From: an uncultured Flavobacteriales bacterium
GTDB lineage: Bacteria; Bacteroidota; Bacteroidia; Flavobacteriales_G; Salibacteraceae
NCBI GenBank assembly: GCA_913057205.1
Contig: CAJXNO010000008.1
Span: 36,409 to 100,408, forward strand
Reading direction: 5' to 3'
Length of the DNA: 64,000 nucleotides
The notes under the pieces are model-generated. The model saw only the letters and a list, made by a program, of their open reading frames with translations. It made no database searches and was not told the DNA's origin. The stretch's first letter is position 1. Every line of letters begins with the position of its first letter. Both the position numbers and the translations under genes were made by a program. Positions 51,414 through 59,915 of this stretch are shown piece by piece.

Positions 51414-52775
51414 CTACTTAAACCACTGCTGGTTGGTGATCATCAAAGCCTCCTGAACGGTGATGCGTTCACCAGCATTATAGGCTGTAACAAAGGGGCC
51501 AGGAAAGTTGTGTTGCGCGTCGATGAGGGCTTCTCGTTTATCGCGTGCTTGCTTGTACACACTGTAGTTGTCTGCCGTGAGGTACTTGATCCACCCTTCG
51601 TGATTGAAGGTAATGAATCCATCACTGTACTTGTAAGTTTTCTTGACGTAAGCCTCATCCACTACCTTATGTCCGGCAATGATCTGCACGCGATACGAGA
51701 TTCCAGTCTCTGGATTTGGCATTGAAGTAACCGGTTGTTTCTTCACAGGTTGTACGGGAGCTTGCTTTGTAGGCTCAGGTTCAACTTGGGCCACCTCTTC
51801 TACCTCTTCTATTTCTTCCTGTACTGGCTCTTCTGCTATAGGAGAAGGTGCTTGAACCGGTTCTTCTGCCTCAGGCTCTTCTTCAACTACTTCCGCTACT
51901 TCCTCCTCCTCGTCCGGTGCAACTTCCGGCTCTTCTGCTGGAATCGTTTCTTCGTTCGACACGTTCTCTGCCATCAATGGCGCATCGCTTTGAACTGCAA
52001 CAGACTTGGTTTGACTCTCATCCAGGTAAGCAAAATTGCCTTCCATCGCGCGGAGCGCATCTCCGATATCTTCGTTAAACTTCACCTTGTAGGTCACCGT
52101 AAGCGTTTGCTCTTCTGGGATGCTCATCCAAACGAACTTCGCACGTTCATCTACCTGGCTAAACACCGCCTTCTGGTTGTTCAACACTTCAGCCTCTGCC
52201 CCATCTGGAAGGTGCTCTTCCAATTTAGAGAAGCCATAGACGCCTTGTTTGTCGATCGTGAGGCTTACCTCATACGTATTATTGGCTAACGGCTTTACCA
52301 CACGGTTCACTGTAGCGATTGCTGGAATCTTCTCTTCTTCCGGCTCCTGTGATTTAATGATGATGGTCTGGTTCGGAATATCGTAGCTCTTTCGCTGGTT
52401 ATCGGCTATGTAGGAGAACTTCCCCTCTACCAAGGCTTCCAAAGGAGCACCTTCATAAGCGGTGAGCGCGTAAGTGATCTTCACCTCATCTTCTTCAGGA
52501 AGTGCCATCCAGATAAACTTCATCTTTCCATCGGCATAGGTGAAACTCGCCTCCGACGTTTCTACCGGTTTGACATCGAAGCCTTCTGGAAAGTCTTGCT
52601 GATACTTAGCAAAGCCAAAGAGGTCGCCCTTTTTGATTACCACATCTACGATGTAGGTGGAGTCTTTTACAATTTCTTTTGGAAGGTTGGTCTCAATCTC
52701 TATCCCATCCGAAAGTAGGATGGTGATCAATGAAAGGGAGATGAGGTTGAAGTAGAGAATGAGCTGCTTTACCAT
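51414..52775 (-). CDS. Exported protein with two tandem Ig-like repeats, acidic linker and SPOR-like end
   Basis: A 453-residue protein with an N-terminal signal or anchor (residues 4-22). Two homologous ~100-residue repeats follow (about 32-140 and 165-275). Shared positions include TYxVxxxIxK, (F/Y)GF(A/S)K, PxG, KF(I/V)WM(A/S)(L/I)PEE, TY and EGxF(S/A)Y. Residues ~285-375 are an acidic, Pro/Glu/Val-rich linker. The C-terminus (from YRVQIIAGHKVVD) resembles the SPOR-like units of the downstream protein, with YSVYKQARDKREAL and GERITVQEALMI. I know no name for the repeat. It is probably a periplasmic spanning or envelope-organising protein. A TAGATTTG box lies 30 bases upstream. Confidence 0.75.
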   Translation of the reverse strand: MVKQLILYFNLISLSLITILLSDGIEIETNLPKEIVKDSTYIVDVVIKKGDLFGFAKYQQDFPEGFDVKPVETSEASFTYADGKMKFIWMALPEEDEVKITYALTAYEGAPLEALVEGKFSYIADNQRKSYDIPNQTIIIKSQEPEEEKIPAIATVNRVVKPLANNTYEVSLTIDKQGVYGFSKLEEHLPDGAEAEVLNNQKAVFSQVDERAKFVWMSIPEEQTLTVTYKVKFNEDIGDALRAMEGNFAYLDESQTKSVAVQSDAPLMAENVSNEETIPAEEPEVAPDEEEEVAEVVEEEPEAEEPVQAPSPIAEEPVQEEIEEVEEVAQVEPEPTKQAPVQPVKKQPVTSMPNPETGISYRVQIIAGHKVVDEAYVKKTYKYSDGFITFNHEGWIKYLTADNYSVYKQARDKREALIDAQHNFPGPFVTAYNAGERITVQEALMITNQQWFK

Positions 52776-52804
52776 GTGTCCAAGGGATTGATGTCCTCGG
52801 AAAA

Positions 52805-52812
52805 CAAATCTA
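52805..52812 (-). promoter_or_regulatory. Candidate -7 box of the 51414-52775 gene
   Basis: TAGATTTG on the minus strand fits TAnnTTTG and lies 30 bases before the ATG at 52775. It separates this gene from the LOG-family gene upstream. Confidence 0.4.
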
Positions 52813-52877
52813 CCCCTAGATAACAGGGGCTTCAGCTAGCCTATTTCACAATTACAAACAGAATTCTGTTAATTGGG

Positions 52878-53561
52878 TTAGAAATTCGGACGAATGATGG
52901 AGCGCAGGTAGAAGTCGCGGATGATGGCTACGACCTCCGATGGCTCATCGCACACTTGCACAAGATCCATATCATTCGCCGAGATCATGCGTTCTTCCAG
53001 CAACCGTTCTCTGATCCAATCAATCAACCCTTTCCAGTAGTCCTTACCCATCAGGATCACTGGGAAAGAATCGCTTTTCCCTGTCTGGATCAACGTAAGC
53101 GCCTCGAACAATTCATCCAGCGTTCCGAAGCCTCCTGGAAGCACCACGAAGCCTTGCGCATACTTCATGAACATGACCTTTCTTACGAAGAAGTGGTCGA
53201 AATGCAGGAGTTTATCGCTGTCGATGTATGGATTTGCCTCCTGCTCGAAAGGAAGCTCGATGTTAAGTCCAACCGAACGCCCTTCTCCTCGCTTCGCTCC
53301 TTTATTGGCCGCCTCCATGATGCCAGCACCACCTCCGCTTATGATGCCAAAGCCTTCTTTGGTGATCTGGTAAGCGGTTTCTTCTGCTAACGCATAATAA
53401 GGATGATCAGCCGGAATCCGAGCTGAACCGAACATACTCACACAAGGTCCAATCTTATAGAGGGTCTGAAAACCATCTACAAATTCAGCCATGATCTTGA
53501 ACACCGTCCAGGAATCGTTGCTCTTTACCTCATTCCAATTCTTTCGTTCAATTCCTGTCAT
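52878..53561 (-). CDS. LOG family protein (TIGR00730, nucleoside-5'-monophosphate phosphoribohydrolase)
   Basis: A 227-residue Rossmann-fold protein; the start at 53561 (MTGIERKNWNEV) matches the family, and the long open frame before it overlaps the next gene upstream. Signature motifs are FGSARIP, ISGGGAGIMEAANKGA and the nucleotide site VVLPGGFGTLDELFEALTLIQ. LOG proteins hydrolyse nucleotide monophosphates to base and ribose 5-phosphate, and can release cytokinin bases. It follows the small membrane protein gene by ten bases. Confidence 0.93.
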   Translation of the reverse strand: MTGIERKNWNEVKSNDSWTVFKIMAEFVDGFQTLYKIGPCVSMFGSARIPADHPYYALAEETAYQITKEGFGIISGGGAGIMEAANKGAKRGEGRSVGLNIELPFEQEANPYIDSDKLLHFDHFFVRKVMFMKYAQGFVVLPGGFGTLDELFEALTLIQTGKSDSFPVILMGKDYWKGLIDWIRERLLEERMISANDMDLVQVCDEPSEVVAIIRDFYLRSIIRPNF

Positions 53562-53571
53562 AGTGTTGCAA

Positions 53572-54042
53572 TCAAGTTTTTTTTCTCCGCATGAAGATAA
53601 GAGAAGTAAACAGCAAGACCACCATGGCAATGAAAAGGAAGCCAATACTCTCTTGAAAGACCTGAAAAAACAACCATTTCGTGGCAATATCTTCTGAAGG
53701 GGGCGCTGGAAGTAGATCACCACCAAACAACAGCAAAAGGGCCGCATGCAGCAGGATCATCAAGATGGAAACATTGAATCCACTTAAGAAGGCAAATGAA
53801 AATGGGAAATAAGCAACATTCTTCTTTCGAATAAAGAACAAGCTTATAGGCAATACTACCATTGCTGTGAGGTTCCAACGGATCCAGGCATCTAAGCCCT
53901 CATTGCCGGTCATGAGCAGTAAACCAAAGCTCAGAAGCCCTCCAGGCAAGCCATATTTGAGTGAATCATCCACAATCACTGTTGACCTTGCAAATTTGCG
54001 CCTTAAATTTGTGGCTCCAACCTTAAACCTGAGTACAAGCAC
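53572..54042 (-). CDS. Hypothetical four-helix membrane protein
   Basis: Up to 156 residues from GTG 54042; a GTG further in (about codon 22, before VIVDDSLKYG) may be the true start. Four hydrophobic helices are visible: about 33-46, 58-72, 85-107 and 129-150, the last followed by RRKKT. I recognise no family with certainty; the layout resembles small DUF4199-like membrane proteins of the phylum. Probably co-transcribed with the LOG gene ten bases downstream. The start region contains no good promoter match. Confidence 0.6.
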   Translation of the reverse strand: MLVLRFKVGATNLRRKFARSTVIVDDSLKYGLPGGLLSFGLLLMTGNEGLDAWIRWNLTAMVVLPISLFFIRKKNVAYFPFSFAFLSGFNVSILMILLHAALLLLFGGDLLPAPPSEDIATKWLFFQVFQESIGFLFIAMVVLLFTSLIFMRRKKT

Positions 54043-54111
54043 TTTTTTTCAGTTTGTACTAACGGCACGTTTAGAAATGCCGTCTAGGAAATGATCTGTA
54101 GCTGGAAGCAT

Positions 54112-55107
54112 ATGAGTAAGAAGATAATTGCGGGAGCATTGTTAGGTACAATGCTGGTGCTGCTTGGGTGTAGTAAGAACAATGGCTTTGAAGCTCCATT
54201 ATCCTTAGAAGATCTAGAAGACCAGAATACCCCGATGAATCGTGGATTCGTTTACACCTGCAATAAGACCGGCAATTTCGAAGTTTGGAAACACGAAGGT
54301 GGCACGAACACACAGATCACAGACAACAGTGCAAATGACGCTTGGTGGCCGCGGTATTGCTCTTCAACGAACAAGATCCTCTACTACCGTTCGCGTTCAG
54401 GTCGAGATATCAATGATTTCGCGAATGCGGAGCTCTGGACCATGGACGCAGATGGGAGTAATCAGGAGCTTTTGCTCACCGTAGAGGGTCAAGGTTGGGA
54501 CAAACAAGGCTTAGCAGACTGGTCGCCAGACGGTTCATCCATCATTCTCTCAGCGGTTGACCCTTCCATTGGCACATGGCAGCTTTATCAGTGCGATGCG
54601 GATGGTAAGAATGTTCAACGCATCTCAAATCGGGATGATGTGCATTTTCTCGACCCTGTGTTTTCACCAGATGGAACTTCTATCTATTACATAAGCTGCC
54701 CTGAAGGCAAGGAAAACATCGATCAAAATTTTGAGGTCTTTCATTTGAAGCTGGAAGACGGTGAGGAGGAACGGCTCACCTTTAACGATCACGCTGACCA
54801 CCACCCTCACCCATCGCCTGATGGAACAACCATCGCCTACGAGTCATTGATCGACCCCAATTACTTGGCGATCGGAAAATGGGTGATCCACACCTTAGAT
54901 TTAGAAAGCTACACGGAAACAGTTTTGTTGGACGACGATAACATCAACCTCTTCCCTCGCTATTCCGTTGAAGGAGACCGCATCTACTATTCTACGCTGA
55001 GTGTGGAAACCTTTGGCATGAAGGTGGCAAGCTATGACCTCGAGTCTGGAGAGAGCACATTGGTCATTGATGACTACTACAACGCACTGAATGTAGACCC
55101 ATTCTAA
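54112..55107 (+). CDS. TolB-like beta-propeller (PD40) lipoprotein
   Basis: A 331-residue lipoprotein: start at 54112 (MSKKIIAGAL), lipobox VLLGC. The mature protein is a beta-propeller with PD40 repeats recognisable as (W/F)SPDG(S/T) blades: ADWSPDGSSIILSA, PVFSPDGTSIYYIS, HPSPDGTTIAYES, and RYSVEGDRIYYST. Such proteins resemble TolB and are often surface or periplasmic lipoproteins; ligand unknown. It is divergent from the small membrane protein; downstream there is an 8-bp hairpin at 55128-55150. Confidence 0.87.
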   Translation: MSKKIIAGALLGTMLVLLGCSKNNGFEAPLSLEDLEDQNTPMNRGFVYTCNKTGNFEVWKHEGGTNTQITDNSANDAWWPRYCSSTNKILYYRSRSGRDINDFANAELWTMDADGSNQELLLTVEGQGWDKQGLADWSPDGSSIILSAVDPSIGTWQLYQCDADGKNVQRISNRDDVHFLDPVFSPDGTSIYYISCPEGKENIDQNFEVFHLKLEDGEEERLTFNDHADHHPHPSPDGTTIAYESLIDPNYLAIGKWVIHTLDLESYTETVLLDDDNINLFPRYSVEGDRIYYSTLSVETFGMKVASYDLESGESTLVIDDYYNALNVDPF

Positions 55108-55127
55108 GGACAGCTTCATTCTTCTCC

Positions 55128-55150
55128 TTCATTCTGCCGCTTAGAATGAA
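55128..55150. other. Hairpin between PD40 lipoprotein gene and clpP
   Basis: TTCATTCT and AGAATGAA pair perfectly (8 bp) around GCCGCTT, 21 bases after the lipoprotein stop. No T run follows, so it is a weak terminator at best, or an RNA-stability element. Confidence 0.4.
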
Positions 55151-55191
55151 CAACTTTGGATAAAAATCCATTAGTTTGAAAGTTGATTCAA

Positions 55192-55818
55192 ATGAATGAC
55201 CACATGAGCAGTGGATACCTACAAGCAATGAAAGACGAAAAGGAAGACAAAAAGGACAAAAAGTCGGAAATGAAGATGATCGGTGAAAAGCACCTTGAAG
55301 AAAGAAGGATCTTTTTGTGGGGTGGCGTGGATGACGATTCTGCCAAGCATGTGATCGATCGATTGATGTATTTAGAAGCAGAAAAGCCCGGTACACCCAT
55401 TGAATTCTTCATCAATTCACCAGGTGGATACGTGACCTCCGGTCTTGCGATTTACGATACCATGCAACTCATCTCTTCTCCCGTACACACGATTTGTATG
55501 GGTCTAGCAGCTTCGATGGGTTCAATCCTCTTATCTGGTGGGGCGAAGGGCCACCGAAAGATTTTTCAGCATGGTCGCGTTATGATCCACCAACCCAGTT
55601 TAGGTGGTTTCCAAGGAACTGCGAGCGATATTGAGATCCAAACGAAGGAGATCATCAAAACCAAAGAACTGAGCGCCCAGATCCTCGCCGATAACTGTGG
55701 ACAAACCTTTGATAAGGTGATGAAAGACTTCAACCGCGATTATTGGATGAACGCTGATGAATCGATTGCATACGGAATTGTGGACGGTTTGCATGAACCC
55801 ATGAAAGCCAAGAAATAG
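55192..55818 (+). CDS. clpP: ATP-dependent Clp protease proteolytic subunit
   Basis: A 208-residue ClpP-family peptidase. With start at 55192 (MNDHMSSGYL) the catalytic triad is Ser108 (GLAASMGS), His133 (MIHQPSLGG) and Asp183 (FNRDYW). FINSPGGYVTSGLAIYDTM is the oligomer core. The N-terminal ~25 residues are unusually charged (KDEKEDKKDKKSEMK) compared with standard ClpP, so it may be a second, non-housekeeping ClpP; clpX is not adjacent. With a Clp ATPase it degrades proteins in the cytoplasm. The response regulator frame begins 28 bases after its stop. Confidence 0.92.
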   Translation: MNDHMSSGYLQAMKDEKEDKKDKKSEMKMIGEKHLEERRIFLWGGVDDDSAKHVIDRLMYLEAEKPGTPIEFFINSPGGYVTSGLAIYDTMQLISSPVHTICMGLAASMGSILLSGGAKGHRKIFQHGRVMIHQPSLGGFQGTASDIEIQTKEIIKTKELSAQILADNCGQTFDKVMKDFNRDYWMNADESIAYGIVDGLHEPMKAKK

Positions 55819-55846
55819 ACCACACCCACCCTCTAACTCCTGTGCA

Positions 55847-56239
55847 ATGAAGGTTTGCTTGATCGATGACGATGATATTTACCAATTTCTGCTAAAAAAG
55901 GAACTTCGCCATACCAATTTGGTGGAGCGTATCAACCTCTTCAGTGATGGAAGGAAGGCCATGGAGTTCTTCAATGAAAACAAAGGGAACACCGAAGCAC
56001 TTCCAGATGTAATCTTCTTAGATATCAACATGCCGATCATGAATGGCTAGCGCTTCTTGGAAGGATTCAAGCAATTGAAGAATGACATCAACAAGAAAAT
56101 CACCATTTACATGATAAGCAGTTCCTTTGACGATAAAGATGTAAAGCGATCACAGGAATATGCTGAGGTAACCGATTACATCATCAAACCTATAAAGCGG
56201 TCAAACTTGATCTCTGTACTCGAAGACATCGGTTCATGA
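55847..56239 (+). pseudogene. Single-domain response regulator interrupted by an in-frame amber codon
   Basis: The frame from ATG 55847 to the stop at 56239 encodes a full ~130-residue receiver domain, with acidic pair in CLIDDDDIYQ, phospho-acceptor Asp in IFLDINMP, Ser/Thr in MISSSF and Lys in IIKPIKR. It is interrupted by TAG at 56048-56050 straight after MPIMNG. In Bacteroidota receivers of this type the next residue is nearly always Trp (NGW), so TAG is one transition from TGG. Everything after the stop keeps frame and conservation. Either a fresh nonsense mutation, readthrough, or a base-call error. The end overlaps the next start (ATGA). No histidine kinase is adjacent. Confidence 0.8.
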
Positions 56240-57459
56240 GCGCTTCGCGAGAGCGCATCAGCTTCGAAGGGGTTAGAGGACAGACCTTAGCCGGCGTCCT
56301 TGAGTTCCCTGTTGATCAAAAACCTCACACCTTCGCCGTATTCATCCACTGCTTTACCTGCGGCAAGAACATGAGTGCAGCACGCCACATCACGCGTGCA
56401 TTCACGCAAAGTGGCATTGCCGTGCTTCGTTTTGATTTTACCGGGTTGGGCGATAGCGATGGTGATTTCAGCGATACGAACTTTAAATCAAACCTGCATG
56501 ACGTGGAGCAAGCGGTAGCTTACCTGAGTAAGCACTATCAAGCACCGCGGTTGTTGGTTGGACATTCACTGGGTGGAGCGGCAGCCTTGGCATCTGCTTT
56601 CAACTTAGACACTATTGAAGCAATTGTGACCATCGGAGCGCCTTCAGGCCCGTTCCATGTGACGCATCTGTTGCAAGATGAAATGGATACCATTCTTCAA
56701 GAAGGTCATGGTGAAGTACTGATTGGTCAACGCACGTTTACCATCAAAAAAGGATTCATCGAAGACCTCAAACAGCATGAGATCCTTTCACGTCTAAAAA
56801 AACTGAAGAAGCCATTGCTGATCCTTCACTCACCTCAAGATGAAGTAGTCAACATAAGCAATGCAGCAGAAATCTATCAAGCAGCTTTTCATCCAAAGAG
56901 CTTTGTTACGTTAGATGGTTCAGATCATCTTTTGAGCGAGCAGCAAGATGCGCGGTATGCGGGAGAGGTTATCGGAACGTGGGTCAGGAAGTACCTCCCA
57001 GCACCTGAGTCTCCTTCCATCAAAACAGACCACCAAGTGGCTGCGATGCTTTTAAGAGAAGATCGCTTCACTACCCATGTTAAAGTGGGTAAACATCAGA
57101 TCACAGCTGATGAACCGGAAGAAGTAGGTGGAACAGACTTCGGACCTAGTCCTTACGAACTGTTGTCAAGTGCACTCGCCACCTGCACTGCTATGACGAT
57201 CAAGATGTATGCTGACCGGAAATCTTGGCAAGTAGATGAATGCATCGTTCATGTGAACCATGAAAAGAAGCACGGAGATGATAGTCAAGCCAGTGAAAAG
57301 GGAGGGTCAAAGATCGACCACTTCACCCGGAACATTGAATTGAGTGGAGCGCTCGATGAAACACAGCGAAAACGACTATTAGAGATCGCCAACAAGTGCC
57401 CCGTGCATAGAACCCTGGAGTCTGGGGAGATGAAGATCGAAACCTCGTTGAAAGAATAA
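56236..57459 (+). CDS. Bifunctional alpha/beta hydrolase - OsmC family protein
   Basis: A 407-residue fusion. Residues 1-255 form an alpha/beta hydrolase with nucleophile elbow GHSLGGAAAL, Asp in HSPQDEVV and His in GSDHLLS. Residues ~265-407 form an OsmC-like domain with the two redox cysteines in LATCTAMTI and NKCPVHRTL. OsmC/Ohr proteins reduce organic hydroperoxides using a thiol partner; the hydrolase may release such peroxides from esters, which is inference. The fusion is known in Bacteroidota and other bacteria. It starts in a four-base overlap with the interrupted response regulator. Confidence 0.92.
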   Translation: MSASRERISFEGVRGQTLAGVLEFPVDQKPHTFAVFIHCFTCGKNMSAARHITRAFTQSGIAVLRFDFTGLGDSDGDFSDTNFKSNLHDVEQAVAYLSKHYQAPRLLVGHSLGGAAALASAFNLDTIEAIVTIGAPSGPFHVTHLLQDEMDTILQEGHGEVLIGQRTFTIKKGFIEDLKQHEILSRLKKLKKPLLILHSPQDEVVNISNAAEIYQAAFHPKSFVTLDGSDHLLSEQQDARYAGEVIGTWVRKYLPAPESPSIKTDHQVAAMLLREDRFTTHVKVGKHQITADEPEEVGGTDFGPSPYELLSSALATCTAMTIKMYADRKSWQVDECIVHVNHEKKHGDDSQASEKGGSKIDHFTRNIELSGALDETQRKRLLEIANKCPVHRTLESGEMKIETSLKE

Positions 57460-57460
57460 G

Positions 57461-58378
57461 CTATTTCAGTTCTGAATAACGGTTAGAATTCGCGGGGTCA
57501 ACGATCTCTAGCAGTCCTACAATCTCATTCTTTTCATTCGGTTCAGCCTTGCTGTAGATCTTGATGATCTCATCGCTTTTTGCGGTATACCAGAGGCGCA
57601 CGTTAAACGAGTTCGGCTCAGCTTGATGAACTTTTTGGGTGAGTTTTAGGGCTTCCGTGATTTTCTGACGGCCCTTCTGCACATTGTCAGACATCTGATC
57701 GAAACCTTGACGGTGATAGACATAGTTGCATTCTCTCAAGGGCTTGAATCGATTGTCTAAAGCATTCTGCACCAACCAGTAGCGGTTATTACGGGAACTG
57801 AACGATTGCCATCCTGATTGCCCTGTAGGCTGGGCATTGCTTACCACTTGTTGAGCCTTCTGCCAGTAATCCTGTCCGCCATAGAGGGAATAGGAGTCAT
57901 AATCCATCGCTAAGATCACGTAAGCATAATACCCTAAGATTGACGTCAGTTCTGTGATGTATGCATTCTCAGCAAAGTCCAGCACATCAAACTGAAGGTA
58001 CTTGAATTGAACATTCTCATCTTGAAAGCGGAAAACAGTGGATGAATAGGTAGAACCGTAAATCGGACGTGAGGACGAAATCTGGAAGGTTGCCTCATAT
58101 TGGTCGCTCCCCACCCGCTTATCGATCTGGATCAGGATACTGCAGTCGATGCGCTCCGCTGGCTTGTACTTATCATTCGTCCATCTGCGCGTATTCATGA
58201 AATCGAATACAGACCGCTGCATCGCATCAAACACCGTGTTATCGTTAATAGCAATCTGTTGGCTGTTGATCTGTACCTGGCAATTCAGTTCCTGTGCAGA
58301 AACCGTTTGAAGGTTCAGCCCGATCAACATGAACATGATCAGTACGAAGTACCTAAGCATATTTTGCTTCAAATTCAT
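57461..58378 (-). CDS. DUF4835 family exported protein
   Basis: A 305-residue protein with signal peptide ending SAQELNCQV, typical of the DUF4835 family of Bacteroidota; motifs NDNTVFDAMQRSVFDFMNTRRW, LLEIVDPANSNRY and the DYWQKAQ segment fit. Function unknown, envelope-located. The start is ATG 58378 or 58360 (MLRYFVLIMF); both overlap the end of coaBC. In Bacteroidota this gene regularly follows coaBC, as here. Confidence 0.9.
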   Translation of the reverse strand: MNLKQNMLRYFVLIMFMLIGLNLQTVSAQELNCQVQINSQQIAINDNTVFDAMQRSVFDFMNTRRWTNDKYKPAERIDCSILIQIDKRVGSDQYEATFQISSSRPIYGSTYSSTVFRFQDENVQFKYLQFDVLDFAENAYITELTSILGYYAYVILAMDYDSYSLYGGQDYWQKAQQVVSNAQPTGQSGWQSFSSRNNRYWLVQNALDNRFKPLRECNYVYHRQGFDQMSDNVQKGRQKITEALKLTQKVHQAEPNSFNVRLWYTAKSDEIIKIYSKAEPNEKNEIVGLLEIVDPANSNRYSELK

Positions 58379-59549
58379 CTAATATATCGTTTGCAACGTC
58401 CTTCTTTGATTTAAGCACCCCCTCCTTCACACCATCCGGAAAAACAAAGCTAACCTTATTGGTATCGGTACCAAAACCAGCACCGCTATCGCGAAGCGAA
58501 TTGAGAACGAGCATGTCAAGCTTTTTATTTTCCAACTTCTTTTTTGCATTGGCCAACTCATCATCGGTTTCAAGCGCAAATCCGATCAATCGTTGTACCT
58601 GCTTCGTTGCCCCTAAGGTAGCAAGGATATCCACGGTTGGTGTTAGTTCAATATGCTGAAGGTCGTCCTTGCCTTTCTTCAATTTCCTATCGGCCATTTG
58701 CTTTGGTCTGCAGTCAGCAACCGCAGCAGACATGATGACCACATCGGAAGTTGGATAGGCTTCGTTGATTGCATCGAACATGTCTTGGGCACTCACCACT
58801 TTTTTCAACCGAACCCCAGCGGGTGGAAGCTCATGAGATGGACCTGAGATCAGCGCCACCTTGGCTCCGCGTTGGAGTAAAGCGGAGGCTATGGCATAGC
58901 CCATCTTTCCTGAGCTATGGTTCCCGATGAAACGAACAGGGTCTATCGCTTCGTAGGTAGGACCTGCCGTTACCACAACTTGTTTTCCTTTCCAATAACC
59001 ACTGGGTATGAAATGGTCGGTCACAGCAGCCGTGATCTCGTCTACTTCCAGCAACCTACCTTTACCCTGCAATCCACTCGCCAACTCACCCTCTCCAAAA
59101 GGCAAAACAGAGACGCCTTTGTTACGAAGCTTTTCAAGGTTTTCATTGGTGGTCCAATGATCAGCCATATCTAGGTCCATGGCTGGGGCTACCATGACCG
59201 GACAATCTGCGCTGAGGTAGGAGGCGAGCAAGAGGTTATCGCACTCCCCTGTCACCAACTTAGACAAGGTATTCGCAGATAGCGGTGCAATGAGGAAAAT
59301 ATCCGCCCATTTACCGAGCTCAACGTGATTGGTCCACACACCGGTATCTTCATCCTCCACGTAGGCATGATGTACGGGGTTCTTCGAGAGTGTGGCGAGG
59401 GTGAGCGGTGTAACAAATGACAAAGCCGAAGGCGTTAAAACAACACGCACCTCGGCTTCCAATTTCACTAAAGACCTTACTAGTTCTGCGGACTTGTAGG
59501 CTGCAATACTACCGGTAATACCAAGCAGTATCTTTTTTCCCTTCAACAT
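58353..59549 (-). CDS. coaBC: Bifunctional phosphopantothenoylcysteine decarboxylase / phosphopantothenate-cysteine ligase
   Basis: A 398-residue enzyme that makes 4'-phosphopantetheine in coenzyme A synthesis. The N-terminal CoaC flavoprotein domain has LLGITGSIAAYKSAELVR, catalytic His in TNHVELGKW, and the PAMDLDM motif. The C-terminal CoaB domain starts at VVVTAGPTYEAIDPVRFIGNHSSGKMGYA. Both halves are complete. Genes bamD, rpoZ, coaBC and DUF4835 form a tight minus-strand operon. Confidence 0.96.
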   Translation of the reverse strand: MLKGKKILLGITGSIAAYKSAELVRSLVKLEAEVRVVLTPSALSFVTPLTLATLSKNPVHHAYVEDEDTGVWTNHVELGKWADIFLIAPLSANTLSKLVTGECDNLLLASYLSADCPVMVAPAMDLDMADHWTTNENLEKLRNKGVSVLPFGEGELASGLQGKGRLLEVDEITAAVTDHFIPSGYWKGKQVVVTAGPTYEAIDPVRFIGNHSSGKMGYAIASALLQRGAKVALISGPSHELPPAGVRLKKVVSAQDMFDAINEAYPTSDVVIMSAAVADCRPKQMADRKLKKGKDDLQHIELTPTVDILATLGATKQVQRLIGFALETDDELANAKKKLENKKLDMLVLNSLRDSGAGFGTDTNKVSFVFPDGVKEGVLKSKKDVANDILDEFEAKYA

Positions 59550-59559
59550 AGAGGGCTGT

Positions 59560-59913
59560 TTATGCTTCGCCTTCCGTAGTAGGCTCTTCTTCTACGCGAC
59601 GATAATAGACCTTATCGTTCAAGAACTCTTCCAATGCCAAAGTAGATGGCTTAGGTAAGCGCTCATACATCTTAGAGATTTCGATCTGCTCGCGATTTTC
59701 GAAGATTTCTTCAAGGCTATCAGTCACAGATGCAAACTCTTGTAGCTTGGCATCCACCTCTTGCTTCAACTGAGTGCTCACTTGATTGGAGCGCTTCGCT
59801 ACGATGGTGATGGCCTCATAAAGGTTACCACATTTCTCTTCCAACTTCTCAACGTCACGAGTGATTGCGCTTGTTGGCGCTTCCATGCGTTGATATTCTT
59901 TCAGGTTGTCCAT
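59560..59913 (-). CDS. rpoZ: DNA-directed RNA polymerase omega subunit (Bacteroidota type)
   Basis: A 117-residue RpoZ homologue; ATG at 59913 (MDNLKEYQRM). The core ITRDVEKLEEKCGNLYEAITIVAKRSNQV fits the omega family, and length and sequence match the Bacteroidota-specific form with an acidic C-terminal tail. Assists assembly of RNA polymerase. It starts two bases after the bamD stop and ends ten bases before coaBC. Confidence 0.9.
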   Translation of the reverse strand: MDNLKEYQRMEAPTSAITRDVEKLEEKCGNLYEAITIVAKRSNQVSTQLKQEVDAKLQEFASVTDSLEEIFENREQIEISKMYERLPKPSTLALEEFLNDKVYYRRVEEEPTTEGEA

Positions 59914-59915
59914 AG

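Noticed and set aside
53562..53747. N-terminal extension of the LOG family protein with many Cys and Trp
   Set aside because: It overlaps the upstream membrane-protein gene in another frame and is not like any LOG N-terminus; ATG 53561 fits the family.
54062..54083. Short hairpin (ACGGCA/TGCCGT) upstream of the PD40 lipoprotein as a riboswitch
   Set aside because: Only six pairs with a ten-base loop, no T run and no conserved riboswitch core visible.
55847..56239. Two separate small genes on either side of the amber codon
   Set aside because: The two pieces are the two halves of one receiver domain; neither half could fold alone.
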